64,000 nt of DNA from Irpex lacteus (GCA_001986395.2 MQVO02000011.1:248001-312000), one strand, 5' to 3'. Positions 1-12,926 are shown, numbered from the stretch's first letter. Notes: generated by a model from the sequence alone, not told the origin. Numbers and translations are program-made.

Positions 1-2807
1 ACAATACGGAGTCAATGTTGCAACCCATATCTTCGCATCTCCGACCGGCAGTTCAAGCCCACGCGCCTCGCGCATTGAGCAAACCATCTCAGCTCATGAC
101 GGCAGTCTCAACATGACTCAGCTCGTTCTCAATGCAGCAGCAACGCGTTGCACGCGCATTCGTGGCCTCTCCCGAGGAGTTAGTGAGTCTTCCAAGTCAT
201 TCTCATTGCGTACGAGCCAATGGGCACACGTCCATGCCCATGGACTGGGGCTCGATTGGGCTGCGCGGAAACCAGCGTTCCAAATGAGCCCGTTAAGGCA
301 AGAACCCTCCAGAACCTGGGCCCCGGGTGACAGCGGTGAGTCTGCATCAGACCTTTTTGTGTTGTCGAAGATGATCAGAATGTAATAATGAAGGGCCATC
401 CGGAAGAGATGCCTTGATAACATTCGAATCTGCGAACCCTTGACTGACCGGCGATCGGTTCCTAGGTTCCTGTGCGCCATGGCTCTGAGCGCAGAACATA
501 TGAGAGAGACTGAGTGGACTGGCCTGTAACCACCTCCCTCACAGTACTAATCCTCTGAGCTTCAGTGCTATACAAACATCACGCTAAAAGCTCATGGGAG
601 TACATATCGAGCAGTTCTGTTTCATCTGCGCCCTTGAACAGATGATCAGTGACCGGCGATTCAGTTCTGTGGCACAGGACCAGGGTGTGGGAGAGGCAGT
701 CCATCTTCCAATCTCATATGTACTGACGCACGTTATAATTAGGCACGCGTTTCCCATTACGTGGCAGGCAGTCTCGCGCTCCAAGCTTCAATCAACGAGT
801 AACGCCGGACTCAGATACATCTGTCGCGCCGAGTTCCAACTCTAGATCCCTTTTGGATGACGACCACGATGACGGCCGCCGGAAAGGGAAATCCAAGTTC
901 CGTGGACCTCTCACGAGACGACTCCATGGAGAGGGTACTTATGCATACCATGACTTCTGAAGTTCTGTGACTTGAGCATGTTGAACTCGACCGAATGACG
1001 GCCGAGTCATCTTACACAGAGTTTTCACAGCTCATGATATTCGCAGGAACGGTCACGGTGAGGCTTGAACAGCAATACAACTCTCTGAGGATGAAATCTC
1101 ACAACCTCGCATTGGAACCAATCACTTGGTGTTACGCCACGAACAGACTCGTTGCGCTTCCCCAGCCCAGTAAGTCGGTAGCGCGAGGACAGCGGTGGTA
1201 TGATGGTACGTTAACTTTCTGAGATATCTATCCGTTCATCTATCCATCCAGATACGCTGATCGAATATCTGACTATCAGCGATACAGCCGGACATCAGTA
1301 CATACGGAACTACTGGAACGGCGCGAACCTAGATGTAGACAGGCGGCCTCTAAACGCAACGGTTGGGGTTCTGTGAAGAGGAAAGGGCCGGTACCTTAGG
1401 AGGATGCGAATACGGCGATGGGTAGCAGTCCATTCGTATCGAGCAAAATGACACGGCGGTGCGGGAAGAAAACAAGGTAAGAAGCATCCACCCATTCTCC
1501 TCGATACGCAGTCGTGTAGTACGAAGACTCCTACGGCAACTAGGTTGGGAAAGCACCGGTTCAACCACATCCTCACTCACGTAAAAGTGTACGCCGTTGC
1601 ATCAAAGCGGCACCGACGTAAAGGTATGCACTTGTACTGTGTGCAACTCGCATCTACTTTGGGTACTAGTCGTACCAGGACGGCTCTTCGGTCTTTCAAC
1701 CTCCCACAACATCCTTCCCTTACAGACGTTCCCGACCCGTCGAGCCCTTCACTTCGGCCGCACTTTTCAGGGCGTGATTGGCTGTGAATGGGTATACCAC
1801 ATAGACCGAGGCCGACGACTGTGCTCTTCGGGCGCCGAACAGCTGTACAGATATCTATCCAGCTGGGAATATGGAAACGACGTCTGTATGAATCTACCCA
1901 GATGAACGGATGGACTCGTACGCGCCCTTCCAGCGACAATTGCAAAGTTCATGTGGCGTTACCGAAGTTCTGGGCAGGCACTAGTCGTTTATTCGGCTGG
2001 TCGTGAGTTCTTGTATTTTATGGAGTACTAGGCTTGGAAGAGAAGCGTGTGTGATCACCGGAGAGTGCCATTTCGCTTTTGCACAGAGATTCCACTCAGG
2101 GTAATGGTTTTTCAGATATAATTGCGCTCGCAACAAGTATTCTGACGACTGAGTATCACTGTTTAGAGTGTTGCCGGTACATTTAAGCTGACTCTATACC
2201 TGCGTTGAATCTATCATGAACTCACAGTATGACATTGACAATGTTACAGCGGGGAACATACTCGTTAAGGCTGTCCCTCTCTCTCTTATTCAAATGCCTA
2301 GTTTGTACAGACACCGTACGTGTGATACGTGGGAGTATCTATTTTAGTCAGCATCCCAGGCATGTCTACCTATAGTATTGTCGCTGTTAATTAACCATGT
2401 ATTTCGGCCCATGCATACAATCCTGTCGAACGTGTTTCGGTCACGGGGGGACTCACTATCGCTGGCAAGAGTGAGCGGTGACGGAGACCAATTGAGACGG
2501 ACATTGTAAACACGTAGCAGCTTAATTATTTAAGCATAACTTCTAACGCTGGAATGGTATGGTGGATGACTGAACTCAACCTGAGCTTGCAGTCAGTTTA
2601 GGATACAATACATCGTGTAATCAAAATGTGACAGTCTGTCCGCATTCAGCTGCGTCGGCCTTTGTGGCGTTGATCCGCTCTGTCCCGCTGAGGTCGGCCA
2701 AATATAGCAGCAGATACGCGCGCTTGCACGTGCCTGTGACGCTGCCCTTCCACGTTGTCTTGTCGACGCCGCGCAGTTTACTCTCGACGACGACAACAAC
2801 GACGTTG
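1..2807. other. Region without a recognisable gene
   Basis: No open frame here shows a domain, a convincing exon-intron chain or a family motif that I recognise; the short frames on both strands look like chance. The DNA is not low-complexity and has no clear long repeat. An 11-base word, TGACCGGCGAT, occurs near 447 and again near 650. The last part, from about 2600, is probably the promoter and 5' leader of the ankyrin/DHHC gene that starts at 2808. Confidence 0.5.
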
Positions 2808-5454
2808 ATGACCGAGCCACTGCAGAAGATGGCTACGAAAGCAGAACCGTCGGCGAGTGCGCTGAACCCGGAGTCGGCCTCCGCCACGAATCTTACGTTC
2901 TCGCAGGCGTTGCAGACAGTGCATGAGCCAGACGTGAGTAACTCATTTGTGTTCAGGTTCATGAAAGCTGATTTCGATACGGACACAGGTTAATATCTTT
3001 GTTGCTGCACAACGTGGTGATTTGGATACACTGCGGCAACTTATAGAGTCTGGACAAGCAAAGGCAACCGATAGAGATGAGCAGAATATTACGCCGCTTC
3101 ATTGGGCAGCGATCAACGCGCAAGTCGCAGCATGCCGATACCTCCTCGAGCAAGGTGCAGAAATCGACGCTGTCGGAGGAGACCTAGTCGCCACTCCTCT
3201 TCAATGGGCCGCTCGCAATGGATATCTCTATGTCGTACAACTGCTCATCGCTCACGGCGCTGATCCTACTATTGTGGACTCGCAAGGATACAACACTCTA
3301 CACCTTGTCACTCATTCGTCATCCGTCATGCCCCTACTCTACTTGCTTCACCAACCTATTGGCGTGGACTCTAAGGACTCCATGGGACACACATCGCTCA
3401 TGTGGGCTGCATACCAAGGCGATGCGCTCTCAGTAGATCTATTACTCAAACATGGCGCTAACCCGAATACGAGGGACGATGCTGGGCTCTCTCCGTTGCA
3501 TTGGGCAGTAGTGCGTGGCAACAGAGTGTGCATTCGCAAAATGATAGAGGCTGGCGCGGACATATCAGCGAAGGATGGAGAGGGCAGGACGGCAAAGGAT
3601 ATGGCTGCGGAGTTAAAGGCACTGGGACCGTGGAAGCGTGCGCTTGAGGAGGGCGGTTTCAACGAGGATGGTGTTAAAAAGAAAAAGCCCCTCAGTGAGG
3701 TGAGTATTCTGTCCAGTGGAAAAGCTGAGGAACTCATTGTCTTGCAGAGACATACGAAGATTGCAATCTTTACCCTCCCTACCATATTCCTGTGGCTCAT
3801 GTTCATGACGCTTGCCATTTTGCCATGGTATACCGGGGTCATTCTCGCGATGGCACTGTTCTTCGCCATGCACCACGTACGTCACATCGTCGCAGATTGA
3901 AATCGTTTCGCTAATAGTTGACTAGATCGTCACCCGAGTACTCCTGGACAAGTCCAATTACACCGATAGCGTCACCGGTAGCCCGTACTTTGCCGGTATA
4001 ATCTTTGCGTCTATGGTCTGGGTGGGATACGCTTGGATAACCCGCCTTCTACATCGTAAGTGCAATTCACTGCGTGACTAACACAACACAGAATTCACGA
4101 ACGCCTCATAGAAACTCAATCCCACGCGTTCACGCATCTGACCTTCGCGATCAGCTTTGGCCTGTGCGCCTACAACTTCTTCCGTGCCATCAGCCTCGAC
4201 CCAGGAACGTGCCCCAAGCCCGCCAGCGACGCCGAATTGAAATCGGTATGCAGTCCTCGAGGCATCTGAAGTCATTCGCTGACTGGTTCCGTAGATTATT
4301 GAGGATCTTGCCTCGGAAGGCCGTCTCAATGGCCAGACGTTCTGCATTCAATGTATGGTGAGTGGGATGGTCGTGTGTGCTCTGATTCCCCGTATGTGCT
4401 CACTAGTGGATAGGCTCGTAAACCTCTCCGATCAAAGCATTGTCGCATATGTGACAAGTGTGTTGCTCGGCACGATCAGTAAGTTCGCGATAGATGAGAT
4501 TTATCTGATTCTGAGCTGATTATCTTGCGTAGCCATTGCCCTTGGGTATGGAACTGCGGTGAGTGCAGCTGTTGAGCAACGCACGCTACGTTGGTCCTGA
4601 CTATTTTACTTCAGTTGGCGTCAATAACCATCGACAGTTCTTGCTTTTCGTCATGACGCTCGTGATTGGTATCATAACCTTCGACTACTTAACCTACGCA
4701 TGTAAGTCAGATGACGCATCTTGTTTTTCATATACTAAGCCACCTCCTGTTCTGCTTAGACTTCTCCACTATTGAAGTCCAAGTAGACCCGGCACACATC
4801 TCACCGTCATGCGTACTTACAGACTATCTCTGCGCTGCAACTTCATACGATAGCTTCCTTGTGTCTGTGGCAGCATGGTCTACTCTACAACTGTCATGGA
4901 CGCTGGTACTCCTCACCACTCAGCTCTGGCAAGTTGCCAGACAAATGACCACACTCGAGGTATCTAACCTTGGCCGGTATGGCTGGATGGGTGGCCGCGG
5001 AGGTGGGAGTATGCTGGCGCAGCAAGGTCACGCCCACCAACATCAAGGACAAGGCTCTGAAGCAGATGGCGAGGGTCATGCTCACCGCCACAAACACTCT
5101 GGCATATGCGGCGGTGGTAGCGGCTTCCTGATGAACCTCCTCGGATTTGACAGATTCACGAAAGGCAAGGCAGCAGACGGCCTCGCTAAGGCGCACAAGG
5201 CTCCGAATCCATTCCACATCGGCGTGGTAGGGAACTGCAAGGACTTCTGGACGGCGGGCCGCGAACTTGGTGTTGAATACGACAAACTGTACGACGTGCC
5301 TCCGGAAGGGTTCCAAGAGGCGAAGCGGAGAAGAGTCAGAGAAGAGGGCGATCATGAGGATGGCGGGAGGAAGTCGTTGAGGAGCAGTTTGATGATGACT
5401 CTTGGCCTTGGGCGGAGTAACAGGGCTGGGTATGAACCGCTCAGCCAGGTCTAG
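2808..5454 (+). CDS. AKR1: Palmitoyltransferase AKR1 (ankyrin repeats plus DHHC domain)
   Basis: Protein S-acyltransferase of the Golgi/endosome membranes that attaches palmitate to cysteines of substrate proteins. The sequence shows a short N-terminus, then about six ankyrin repeats (motifs such as TPLHWAA, TPLQWAARNG and SPLHWAV; exon from about 2990 to 3700). Membrane segments follow, then the zinc-finger/DHHC core built from several short exons: FCIQC, KHCRICDKCV and the catalytic DHHCPWVWNC near 4530-4560. More membrane helices and a His-rich tail (GHAHQHQGQG, near 5030) lead to the stop. In yeast Akr1 the motif is DHYC, whereas here it is DHHC. The ATG at 2808 is chosen because it opens a short coding stretch ending at a good donor (GTGAGT, 2934); an earlier in-frame start at 2628 would add an unlikely basic leader. 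At least seven short introns were resolved. A broken copy of its 3' half lies at 12.9-13.6 kb. Confidence 0.93.
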
Positions 5455-6836
5455 TCTGGCTGCGATGAGACAAAACGATCGATGTGAGGTGGAATGTATC
5501 TGTGTATTATCTCGGATGACTTGTGATGACACGGACTCATGTATCTTAGGACACGCATGCATATTTTCTCATATAATGCCACACGTTATTTATTCGCACG
5601 CTAATATCACGGTGAGCGCGTGCACAACAACTTGCGCTCTTCTGTGTCACTCCACTGATTGTTGGAATGGATTGCATTCGCATCTTGTGGGAAGTGTGTA
5701 CTCTGAATCTTCACTTCTTTTGTCAAATGCGCGTTGATAAAAGCCTTCATGGCCACCAATCTTTGATAAATCTAGATGTCACTCACGATCAGCGCTCCTC
5801 GGGGATACGTGGCCAGGCGACGTATGTTGTCTGACTGTGCTACCATGGGCATTGCATACGTTTTGCACTGGAAGAAAAAGAGGAATATTTTGTCATTTTA
5901 CACCCCCATGGCGTTTCAGTCCTTCTGCGACAGAACAACCGATACTCAAAGGGAATACTGAGCGAGTACGGCTCGATGTGAGTCTGGCTTTGGTACTTCA
6001 TTACTTATGCGTACGTACTCATCCAATTCAAGTGGTACACCACGCACTATTAACACCATCGCTTTACTAGCACACAGGCATGTCATGGATTCAAGTTGGC
6101 GTGAGAATACCAGAGACTTAGAAGCATTAGCTCGAGGTGATACATCCATAACATCTTCACGAGTATATTTCACGTTATCAAAATGCAATAGTCCGCTAAC
6201 GTCCATGGCCTTCATTCTAAAGTTACTATCTCGCTCAAGGTGAAGCATCTAACCTACTCAATAAAGCTGAGCCGATCAAATGTGCGTCTTCATTCAAATG
6301 GTACACATTCTATCACTGACAACAGATATGATGATCAAGACCTGCTCGCATCTTACGGCTCATGATGACTGCCCTAGCGTGTGGCGTGTGGTTACTCCAA
6401 CTTTCAAGCGGGAACAGTCATTCCTGTCACGGTTAGTGCGTTGTGTTCTTGCAAATGCATTAAAATTGCACGATTCCCTATCCGGCTTTAATGTTACCCG
6501 CCTTCACACTCGAAATACATCTGTTCATCTAGCTCAGTTGTTCCGCCATTTGATTAGGCACATCCTTCCAGAGCTGCCCCAACAACCGAGTGAGTAGTCA
6601 ACGTTCAACTCCCAGCCATTCAAAGACAGTTACGCTCGCTCATTCACTCCTTGGTCACGTAGAGATGGCATCGAGCAACTAAGGTTTGAGGATCCTTAAC
6701 CTCTCGGCACATGACTACAAGGTCGACAGCTCTGTAATGTTGAGATTGAAATCCATTTTGCCTCCTACTGCAATATAAAGGCGTGCTGATATCTTCTACT
6801 TGGCTGTGGTGTTTTGTAGGTATCTCGTGCCGCAGC
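5455..6836. other. Intergenic region, no gene seen
   Basis: About 1.4 kb between AKR1 and the DUF6534-like gene. The open frames in it are short, overlap on both strands and show no splice-joined protein. It probably contains the AKR1 3' UTR and the promoter of the next gene. If the AKR1-dynamin block was duplicated, the lost 3' part of the first dynamin copy would have lain between here and 9.3 kb, but I could see no dynamin coding sequence in this stretch. Confidence 0.4.
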
Positions 6837-8928
6837 ATGTCTTCGACTCCAAATTTCCAAGAATTTATAGGACCCGCTTTCATCATCACATGTTTCACCT
6901 TCATGTGAGTACGGTATTACCTCTACGTCGCGGATGGATTGCATTTCCGCTGTAATTGTTCTAGTTGTTCACAGCTCGTATTGTTGCAGGTTTTACGGCA
7001 CCTTTTGTGCACAGCTGTACTATTACTGGGCAAATTATCAAGATAATATTTTGCTGCAAAGTTACGTCGCTATTGTTGGGTACGTATATCCGTTCTTTGG
7101 CACGAATCTCACTGATGTACGTACTCTCAGAATTTTGGAGTCTGTTCACACGGGCTTATGTATCCACATCTTTTACCAATACCTCGTTAACGCGTGGGGT
7201 GATCCGTCCGCAGCGGACAAAGTCGTTGTGTCAGTCTGCTTTCTCTTGACTATCCGTGTTAACGCACTGAAATGTCTGTTCTTAGAACTACTACAGTGCG
7301 GTGCCATCCTTTGTCAAGTGACAATACTCACTAACAGAGGGGGGATCATAGGTTTCGATTTACATCATGGTGCGCCATCATCCATCGTGGTGCAGCGCTT
7401 TGAGTGGCAAGACTAATCGGACACTCTCTATCTCAGGTTGTTATCAGTGCTCTTGTTCAAGGGTCAGTGATTTGCTTCTGTCAGGTTACCAAGCACATTA
7501 CTCATGACCGTTTCATGCTGTAGATGGTATATATGGCGCATTTGGAGATGTACGTGTTCCAAGTCACACCAGCACAACAAAGCTTATATTCTGCATGTCT
7601 ACATCTGCAGTACGAAAGCAAATCGTCGTTGTCACACTTCTAGTAAGCTCATATGTCTTGAGTAAGAGCCGGCGCGCTGACCGGCTTGTAGTGTGCGACT
7701 GTCATCGCCAACTGTGGTGAATATTTTGATCGTCTTTTTGCTGACAATACTGGCATGATTTTCTGAGTCTTCACACATTAGTACTATCTTTCAGTGCGTT
7801 CGTCCATCAGTGCCTTATAAATAACTCACTCATCGATTGCTAGGGGCCTGTGTGTATTCGTGAGTGTGGCGATGAGTACCAGCCATCGAAAACGTATTGA
7901 TAGAGTCCAGGCGAAGATACGATGACTGGTCGTCATTGTACGCCCAGAAGAATTTTGCCGTTAGTATCATTCTGTTTAGTTGACTTTCCTATCATCATAC
8001 TTACTGGTTTCTACTACCCCGCAATATAGACTGATGTGAATGCCAATTTCGGCCTCAACCTGGCACTCGACACTGCAATCACGTCCATCCTGATCTTTTA
8101 TCTTCTGAGTGACCTATCTAAGGTGACTACGCGGTAAGTCTCGCTCACATAACCTCTTGTTACACGGTAATGAAATGTTGGGTCATGCAGGAGCACCAAG
8201 AAAATGATCACAAATCTTATCAGTTTCTTGCTCAGCACTGGTGTTTTGATTGTGTAGGTACACATGAATACTGGCAGAGGTTTACTAATGTGGTATCTAA
8301 TTGTAGGCTTACATATTGTGGGTTGCTCATATCGGTACGTTCGACATTGCTGAATCGTTATTTCCGTGCTCGAGTCGATCAGTGACGTCCATTACTCAAT
8401 TACACCCAAAATATAGTTCAACGTCTCGCACAACACTATCACCTGGGGTGGAATGCTCCTGATCCTGACCAAGGGTAAGTCGCGCCGCTGTCACTGCTCG
8501 TCAATTCAATGACAATGCTATGTGAATAACACCTTGCAGTGTACGCAAATTCCATGCTCGCAGCGTGCGTATTGACATTCCCTTATCAATGATGTCACAA
8601 CGGAGCCTCGATCCCCATGCACAGATTAAATGTCCGCCAAGGTGTGATGAAAGCCGCCGCCACCTCAGATACAAAGTTTGGCGTAGAGCTATCGCAACTC
8701 AGCTCGTCCGCGAGGTCCCCTCATTCTAAAGAAAAGCCTATGGTAGCTCTTGTCACTACGCATAAACGAACTGCTCCTCAGAGATACCTGTGCACAGAGC
8801 CCGATCCAATTCCGAGCGCAGACGACTACAATAGCTTCAGTGGAAAATTGGAGGGTACGTACTGCATAGAATGGCCCACAACACTCTCCGTAAAACTAAT
8901 AGGAGCGGGCACTAAACTAGGGCAATGA
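6837..8928 (+). CDS. DUF6534-type multi-pass membrane protein, possibly degenerate
   Basis: A family expanded in mushroom-forming fungi, with several membrane helices and unknown function. Exon 1 (ATG at 6837) reads MSSTPNFQEFIGPAF and ends at GTGAGT. The next exons give FYGTFCAQLYYYWANYQDN and ILESVHTGLCIHIFYQYLV, the usual second and third helices. From about 8030 come DVNANFGLNLALDTAITS, then KMITNLISFLLSTGVL, AYILWVAHI, FNVSHNTITWGGML and VYANSMLA, ending LNVRQG and a hydrophilic tail to the stop at 8928. This motif order is typical of DUF6534 proteins. Between about 7240 and 8030 I could not assemble the expected helices cleanly, so the gene may be partly decayed or have unusual introns. 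It lies where the duplicated AKR1-dynamin block lost most of its dynamin gene. Confidence 0.65.
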
Positions 8929-9307
8929 TCAACACGATATAGAGTCCGAGGGTCTCAAGAGAGTTGGCGTATTCGGGGACGCCAGCGAAGAAGTATGAAT
9001 ACTGTCATTGCTTCGTCTATCTGGCAATACGTATCAGGACTCTATGCTCTTCAGGTTTGTTATAGTGATAATTGCAGAATGCTTAACTTGCCATATTCCG
9101 AAAGCTATGTAGTGAGCAGTGTTGCAACTATGATGCCTACTTAGCCTCATCGTGACTGTGTTTATCAATGCACAATGCTATCATCCGATTCATAAAAGTA
9201 ACAAGAATCGTATCTCAGCAAGGCTAGTACTTACGTGCTAGCAAACAGACTGGTCTCATTAATATGAATCTTCCATCATTTTGGCGTAATGTCCCCACAT
9301 AATGTCA
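8929..9307. other. Spacer, no gene seen
   Basis: Short stretch between the DUF6534-like gene and the dynamin remnant. No coding sequence is visible. The last bases before 9308 begin to resemble the dynamin exon near 16350-16389, so the break of the remnant lies at about this place. Confidence 0.4.
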
Positions 9308-10300
9308 TGGGCCACACTCCTTTATGTCCTTGAGCTTGGACCCGTCGGCCGCGAATTGAAGTCGGACTGAGATTTGGCAGACCCATTGTGACCCTTCGTA
9401 CATGCGACATTCGATGGGGCATCGAGTGCAGGTTTCTGCATCATGAGGAGCGGTGATCTAAATTTATACCCTGTAGTCAACCTCTGCTACGAGAATATGT
9501 AGTGTGTAACGTACGCCAGAGATAGCCTCAACCAAGCCTGACTTTCCGGCACTTGTTTTCCCAATCACTACGACGCGAGGGAGGTCTAGTTTCGGTTTGC
9601 GCTCTGAGGATCTACGTGTCAGAGATAGAAAGAACGTCTAGAGGTCGACGAGTTACTCACCCTATGGCACGCAATCTGTTAATAAGTTTCACATGCGCCT
9701 GACGATGCTTTGCATATTCTGAATCTCCGTTCAATGAGGCTGACATCGGAGTGACACTGTATAAAAGTGTAGCCTAAGAGTAGCACTGGCTATCGTTGAG
9801 CAAGACCAAGCGTGAAGATAAAGAGAACACTCACAAAGATGTTAGTAAACCTTGGTTAGAGATGGAGGACGGATGTACTCTCGAAGACGGGATGAGGGCG
9901 GTATATATACTCGCCCCCTTTGTGCTATCCAAGACACGGCGTGAGCACACCATGAAAGAACCCATTGTTTACTTATATCGAGGTCAGTACGTTAAATAGT
10001 GTAAAGTACAATGTTTTTCTCGTATGTTACACAACATTACCATTCAATGGCTTAATGGAATTACCACAGACACGGTGTCGCCAATGTACCTCTATTACCT
10101 GCGTGACTTGAAAGTAGGAAGTAGGTACAAACGTAGAACCCTATCAAACATTTAGCAGTTACTTACTCATTTCGCATTGGCTGGCCACTTGGTACACATC
10201 GACGATCCAGTTGACCAAACGATGACATAGGGGGAGGGCCAGACCGCCGCAATACTGGCCATCGGAATGTGCCGTGAATTTACATGTCCGATTGATCCCA
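9308..10300 (-). pseudogene. 5' remnant of a dynamin-like GTPase gene with its promoter
   Basis: Closely matches about 16370-17310, the start and upstream region of the intact dynamin gene, in the same orientation. The former start codon (MSASLN) is at 9746. The following exon holds a changed P-loop: the intact gene encodes GNQSAGKSS, while this copy has GKTSAGKSG. One extra base just before it (compare 9580-9600 with 16640-16660) shifts the frame. The match stops near 9308, in the exon after the P-loop, so the rest of the GTPase domain, the stalk and the GED are missing. The shared upstream part extends to about 10225, well beyond the start codon, so this is a DNA-level duplication and not a processed copy. 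It cannot encode a working GTPase. Confidence 0.85.
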
Positions 10301-10844
10301 CCACCAAACAAACTAAACCCCGATCAACTTCGAAACAAATCAATCTCAGCACGTTAAGAACTTCATAGTGTTGGGATTGAATTCGGGCTTCAAAGTTATC
10401 GGCGTTTGTATTTTACAGTGGCCCCATCAATCGGAATACAATCGGACTTCAATGAAACGGATAATTACCGGTGGCCTCAAAACGATACATAGAATAACCC
10501 GACTCTGGTGACATTGAACGGCGCCAGGCAGGGAGCCTGGGAACACTCTGGAACCCTGGACTGAACGAGCGCCAGGGAGATTGGCAGCAGAGGCCTGATC
10601 GACTTAGTGACTGTCACAGTGATAGTAACAGTCCGTGACATTTCGCGAACAACATACGCTACATGCTTGCCCTCCTCCCTCATCATGCATAGAGATATTG
10701 AACTATATATATAAAATACACGGCCATAAATTCATATGCTTATCGAGTCCAGCCGATGTGCGGGAGGTATTTTAGACGACCTTCGTTGGTATCGTAATAG
10801 CGCTTAGTCGCCGTAACACGAGAGTTACTCCGCTAATACCACTA

Positions 10845-12855
10845 TGAAGTATTTCTCCCTCTCTTCAATTTCTTTAAGACTATACTCTCATCTAGTGCTC
10901 GTGTAAATTACTCTTGAGACTCTCTGCTGAGTGCTACTCTCACCTTGGGAGGAGGAGAATCGGCTATGCCAGGCGTGTTTGAGCGCCGCCTGGCCCAATC
11001 CGCGAGCGTGGGAAACGGATCGCTAGCCTCAGGCTCAGGCTACAGTGCCAGTACTTTTACTACAGGTTCGTGGCCACCACCATCCTTGTATGCTCTATTC
11101 CTAATAATTCACTGTGTATATGGTCTAGAACATAGCCTGCAACATAATGGCTGGAATACCAAGTTCAACGACAACAAAATATGGAGAGGCTTGTCGCACA
11201 ACGTCACCGTACAGAGCGTCGTTGGGCTCCTTGCACTCATCTCGGCCCATCTATACACTCATGTCGTCCTCGGGTCTCATCACTACAACTTTCTCAGCTC
11301 AATGAAAGCCACTCGGCTGTCCTTGCCTCAGAATGGACCGCGAGATCATACAGCATCGTGGATATCGTTAATTAACGAAGTTTTGATGCAATGCTGTTTT
11401 TCGCTAGTCCTCGCATCTTCTATTTTATAGTGGGTACTTCTCTAAGCTTGGTCACACTTGAACATATAACTGATATTGCTCTCTCCTTGCTTAAAGTACC
11501 AGTGGATGTACGGCTCTCGACTCCCAACACCCGCTGTCGCAAACTCTTGCCGTCATCGCATTCCTGATCAGTCTGGACTGCGCCACCAACTCTTTGATCA
11601 TTGCGATTTCCTTGCGTGTGATGAGAGTTAATGCGACAGCTTTACAGCTTGTCATGGTAAGCCACTGATTCCCATAGATATGTCAGGATAGCTGCGATTC
11701 TGACCACAACGTCTAGGAGCGCCTAAACGAGCCTCAGCTTGAAACCGCCGCACAGTGCTTTGCCACCCCATTTTCGTCTTTGATATGGTAAACAATCATC
11801 TATTACTCGATCGTCTTTGGCTTTAACCATATCAACTATAGGAGCATGATCTCATTTGGCCTATGTATGGCCTCGTACTATATGCATGGTGGCTCGACCT
11901 CCATCCCGGCCAGTATTGATCCTGGCCCCGTCATAGCTGCGACAAGCGTTTTCGATGCCCCGCACTCCAACTCATTGAACTCACTTGAACCGCGAGGCAT
12001 AGCCCTGCCACCAATTGGATGCGTTAGCGTTGTGATCATAGTCGTGCTTGTCATTGCCCGGACCATAGTGAACATCCGCTCACTGTCGCAGCTCAGGTTC
12101 AGGGGCAAGGCAGGGGACGATCCGGAGGCATACGAACTCAGCGAGAACAGTCAATCATCCGATACAACCGCCTCCTCTACCGGCCGCGACGAGTTTCTCT
12201 CGTCAATCAAAGCGCTAGGCGATAACATACGTAGACTGGCTCCCGACGACGCATCTTCTACGATCGGCCCAACCAGCGAGACAGACTAGCTACGCCGCCT
12301 CCCGAATGATCTGAAGGGCAAGATATCGGCATTTTCGATTCACAATGGCTTTCCTCCTCCATAAAGACTACCATTGGACTACAACGCTCCCCGCATACCC
12401 CATCACCTCACTTCAACGACACCTGCACACTCTCTATTCCACATCTGGAAATTTCTGTATCTCTCTTTGTATCAGCTTACCCCTCGTTCATCTCACAGTT
12501 ATCGAATGTTGCCTCCGTTCTCGTTACTGTTCCTCCTGCTCTCGTTCTCGCTTTCCAGTTGTATTTATTGTCATCGTTCTTGTAGTTCCTCGCCGTTTTG
12601 GATGTCTCTTTCTTTCTCCATGAACCAGCTGTACATGCTATCATCTGTGTCACCCTACCGTTATCGGTCGTTACCCTTTGCCAGTGTGTTCAAGATCTTT
12701 GTGGTTCTTCCCCGCCTCCTCATCCTCACGTTCTACTGACCGCTTCTCGTCTCCACTCGGAACACAATGTTGTCTCATTGTATTTATATGATCACCGGAA
12801 TAGTACTGTTGCTCGTTGTACTGTACGATCCGGAGATGTCATGTAGACTAGACCA
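10845..12855 (+). repeat. Segmental duplication, copy A (inverted partner at 41335-43358)
   Basis: About 2 kb here is found again in reverse orientation at 41335-43358. The match covers the 5' flank (GAAGTAT followed by a CT-rich stretch), the whole membrane-protein gene with its introns, and about 550 bases beyond the stop codon. In that 3' flank, scattered differences and small gaps are seen. I see no terminal repeats or transposase at the edges. The ends are estimated by eye to about 20 bases. Confidence 0.85.
10966..12289 (+). CDS. Multi-pass membrane protein of unknown function, copy A
   Basis: I do not recognise the family. The gene has at least four introns. The ATG at 10966 starts MPGVFERRLAQ; a first exon with Ser/Gly-rich sequence is followed by NDNKIWRGLSHNV and then membrane segments VVGLLALISAHLYTHVV, INEVLMQCCFSLVLASS, AVIAFLISLDCATNSLIIA, MISFGLCMASYYM and CVSVVIIVVLVIARTIVNI. 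The C-terminal tail is acidic and Ser/Thr-rich with RDEFLSSIKAL. All splice joins I tested keep the frame, so it can be translated. It is about 80% identical by eye to copy B at 41962-43250. The most different parts are the N-terminus, the loop after YYMHGG and the C-terminal tail. It sits between the dynamin remnant and the AKR1 remnant, so it may have been inserted there. Confidence 0.75.
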
Positions 12856-12926
12856 GTACAGTATGTGAATGAGGTCTGAACGTCGTGGAAACTGTACTGG
12901 TATACATGTCTTGAATCCGAAGTACT
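12290..12926. other. 3' flank of membrane-protein gene copy A
   Basis: T- and CT-rich sequence downstream of the stop. Most of it (to about 12855) is part of the segment duplicated at 41335-41960, so it was carried along as untranslated 3' DNA. The open frames in it are not supported by the other copy, where they are broken. The boundary to the AKR1 remnant is near 12927. Confidence 0.6.

Noticed and set aside
1226..1915. Partial inverted word AGATGAACGGAT near 1235 and 1905
   Set aside because: Only about 12 bases match and the surroundings do not, so it is likely chance and not a transposon end.
4894..5562. 222-residue open frame on the minus strand
   Set aside because: It lies antisense to the last AKR1 exon, which has clear family sequence; the frame has no motif.
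12345..12850. Open frames downstream of membrane-protein copy A
   Set aside because: They are not conserved as frames in the inverted copy at 41335-41960, so they are 3' flank.
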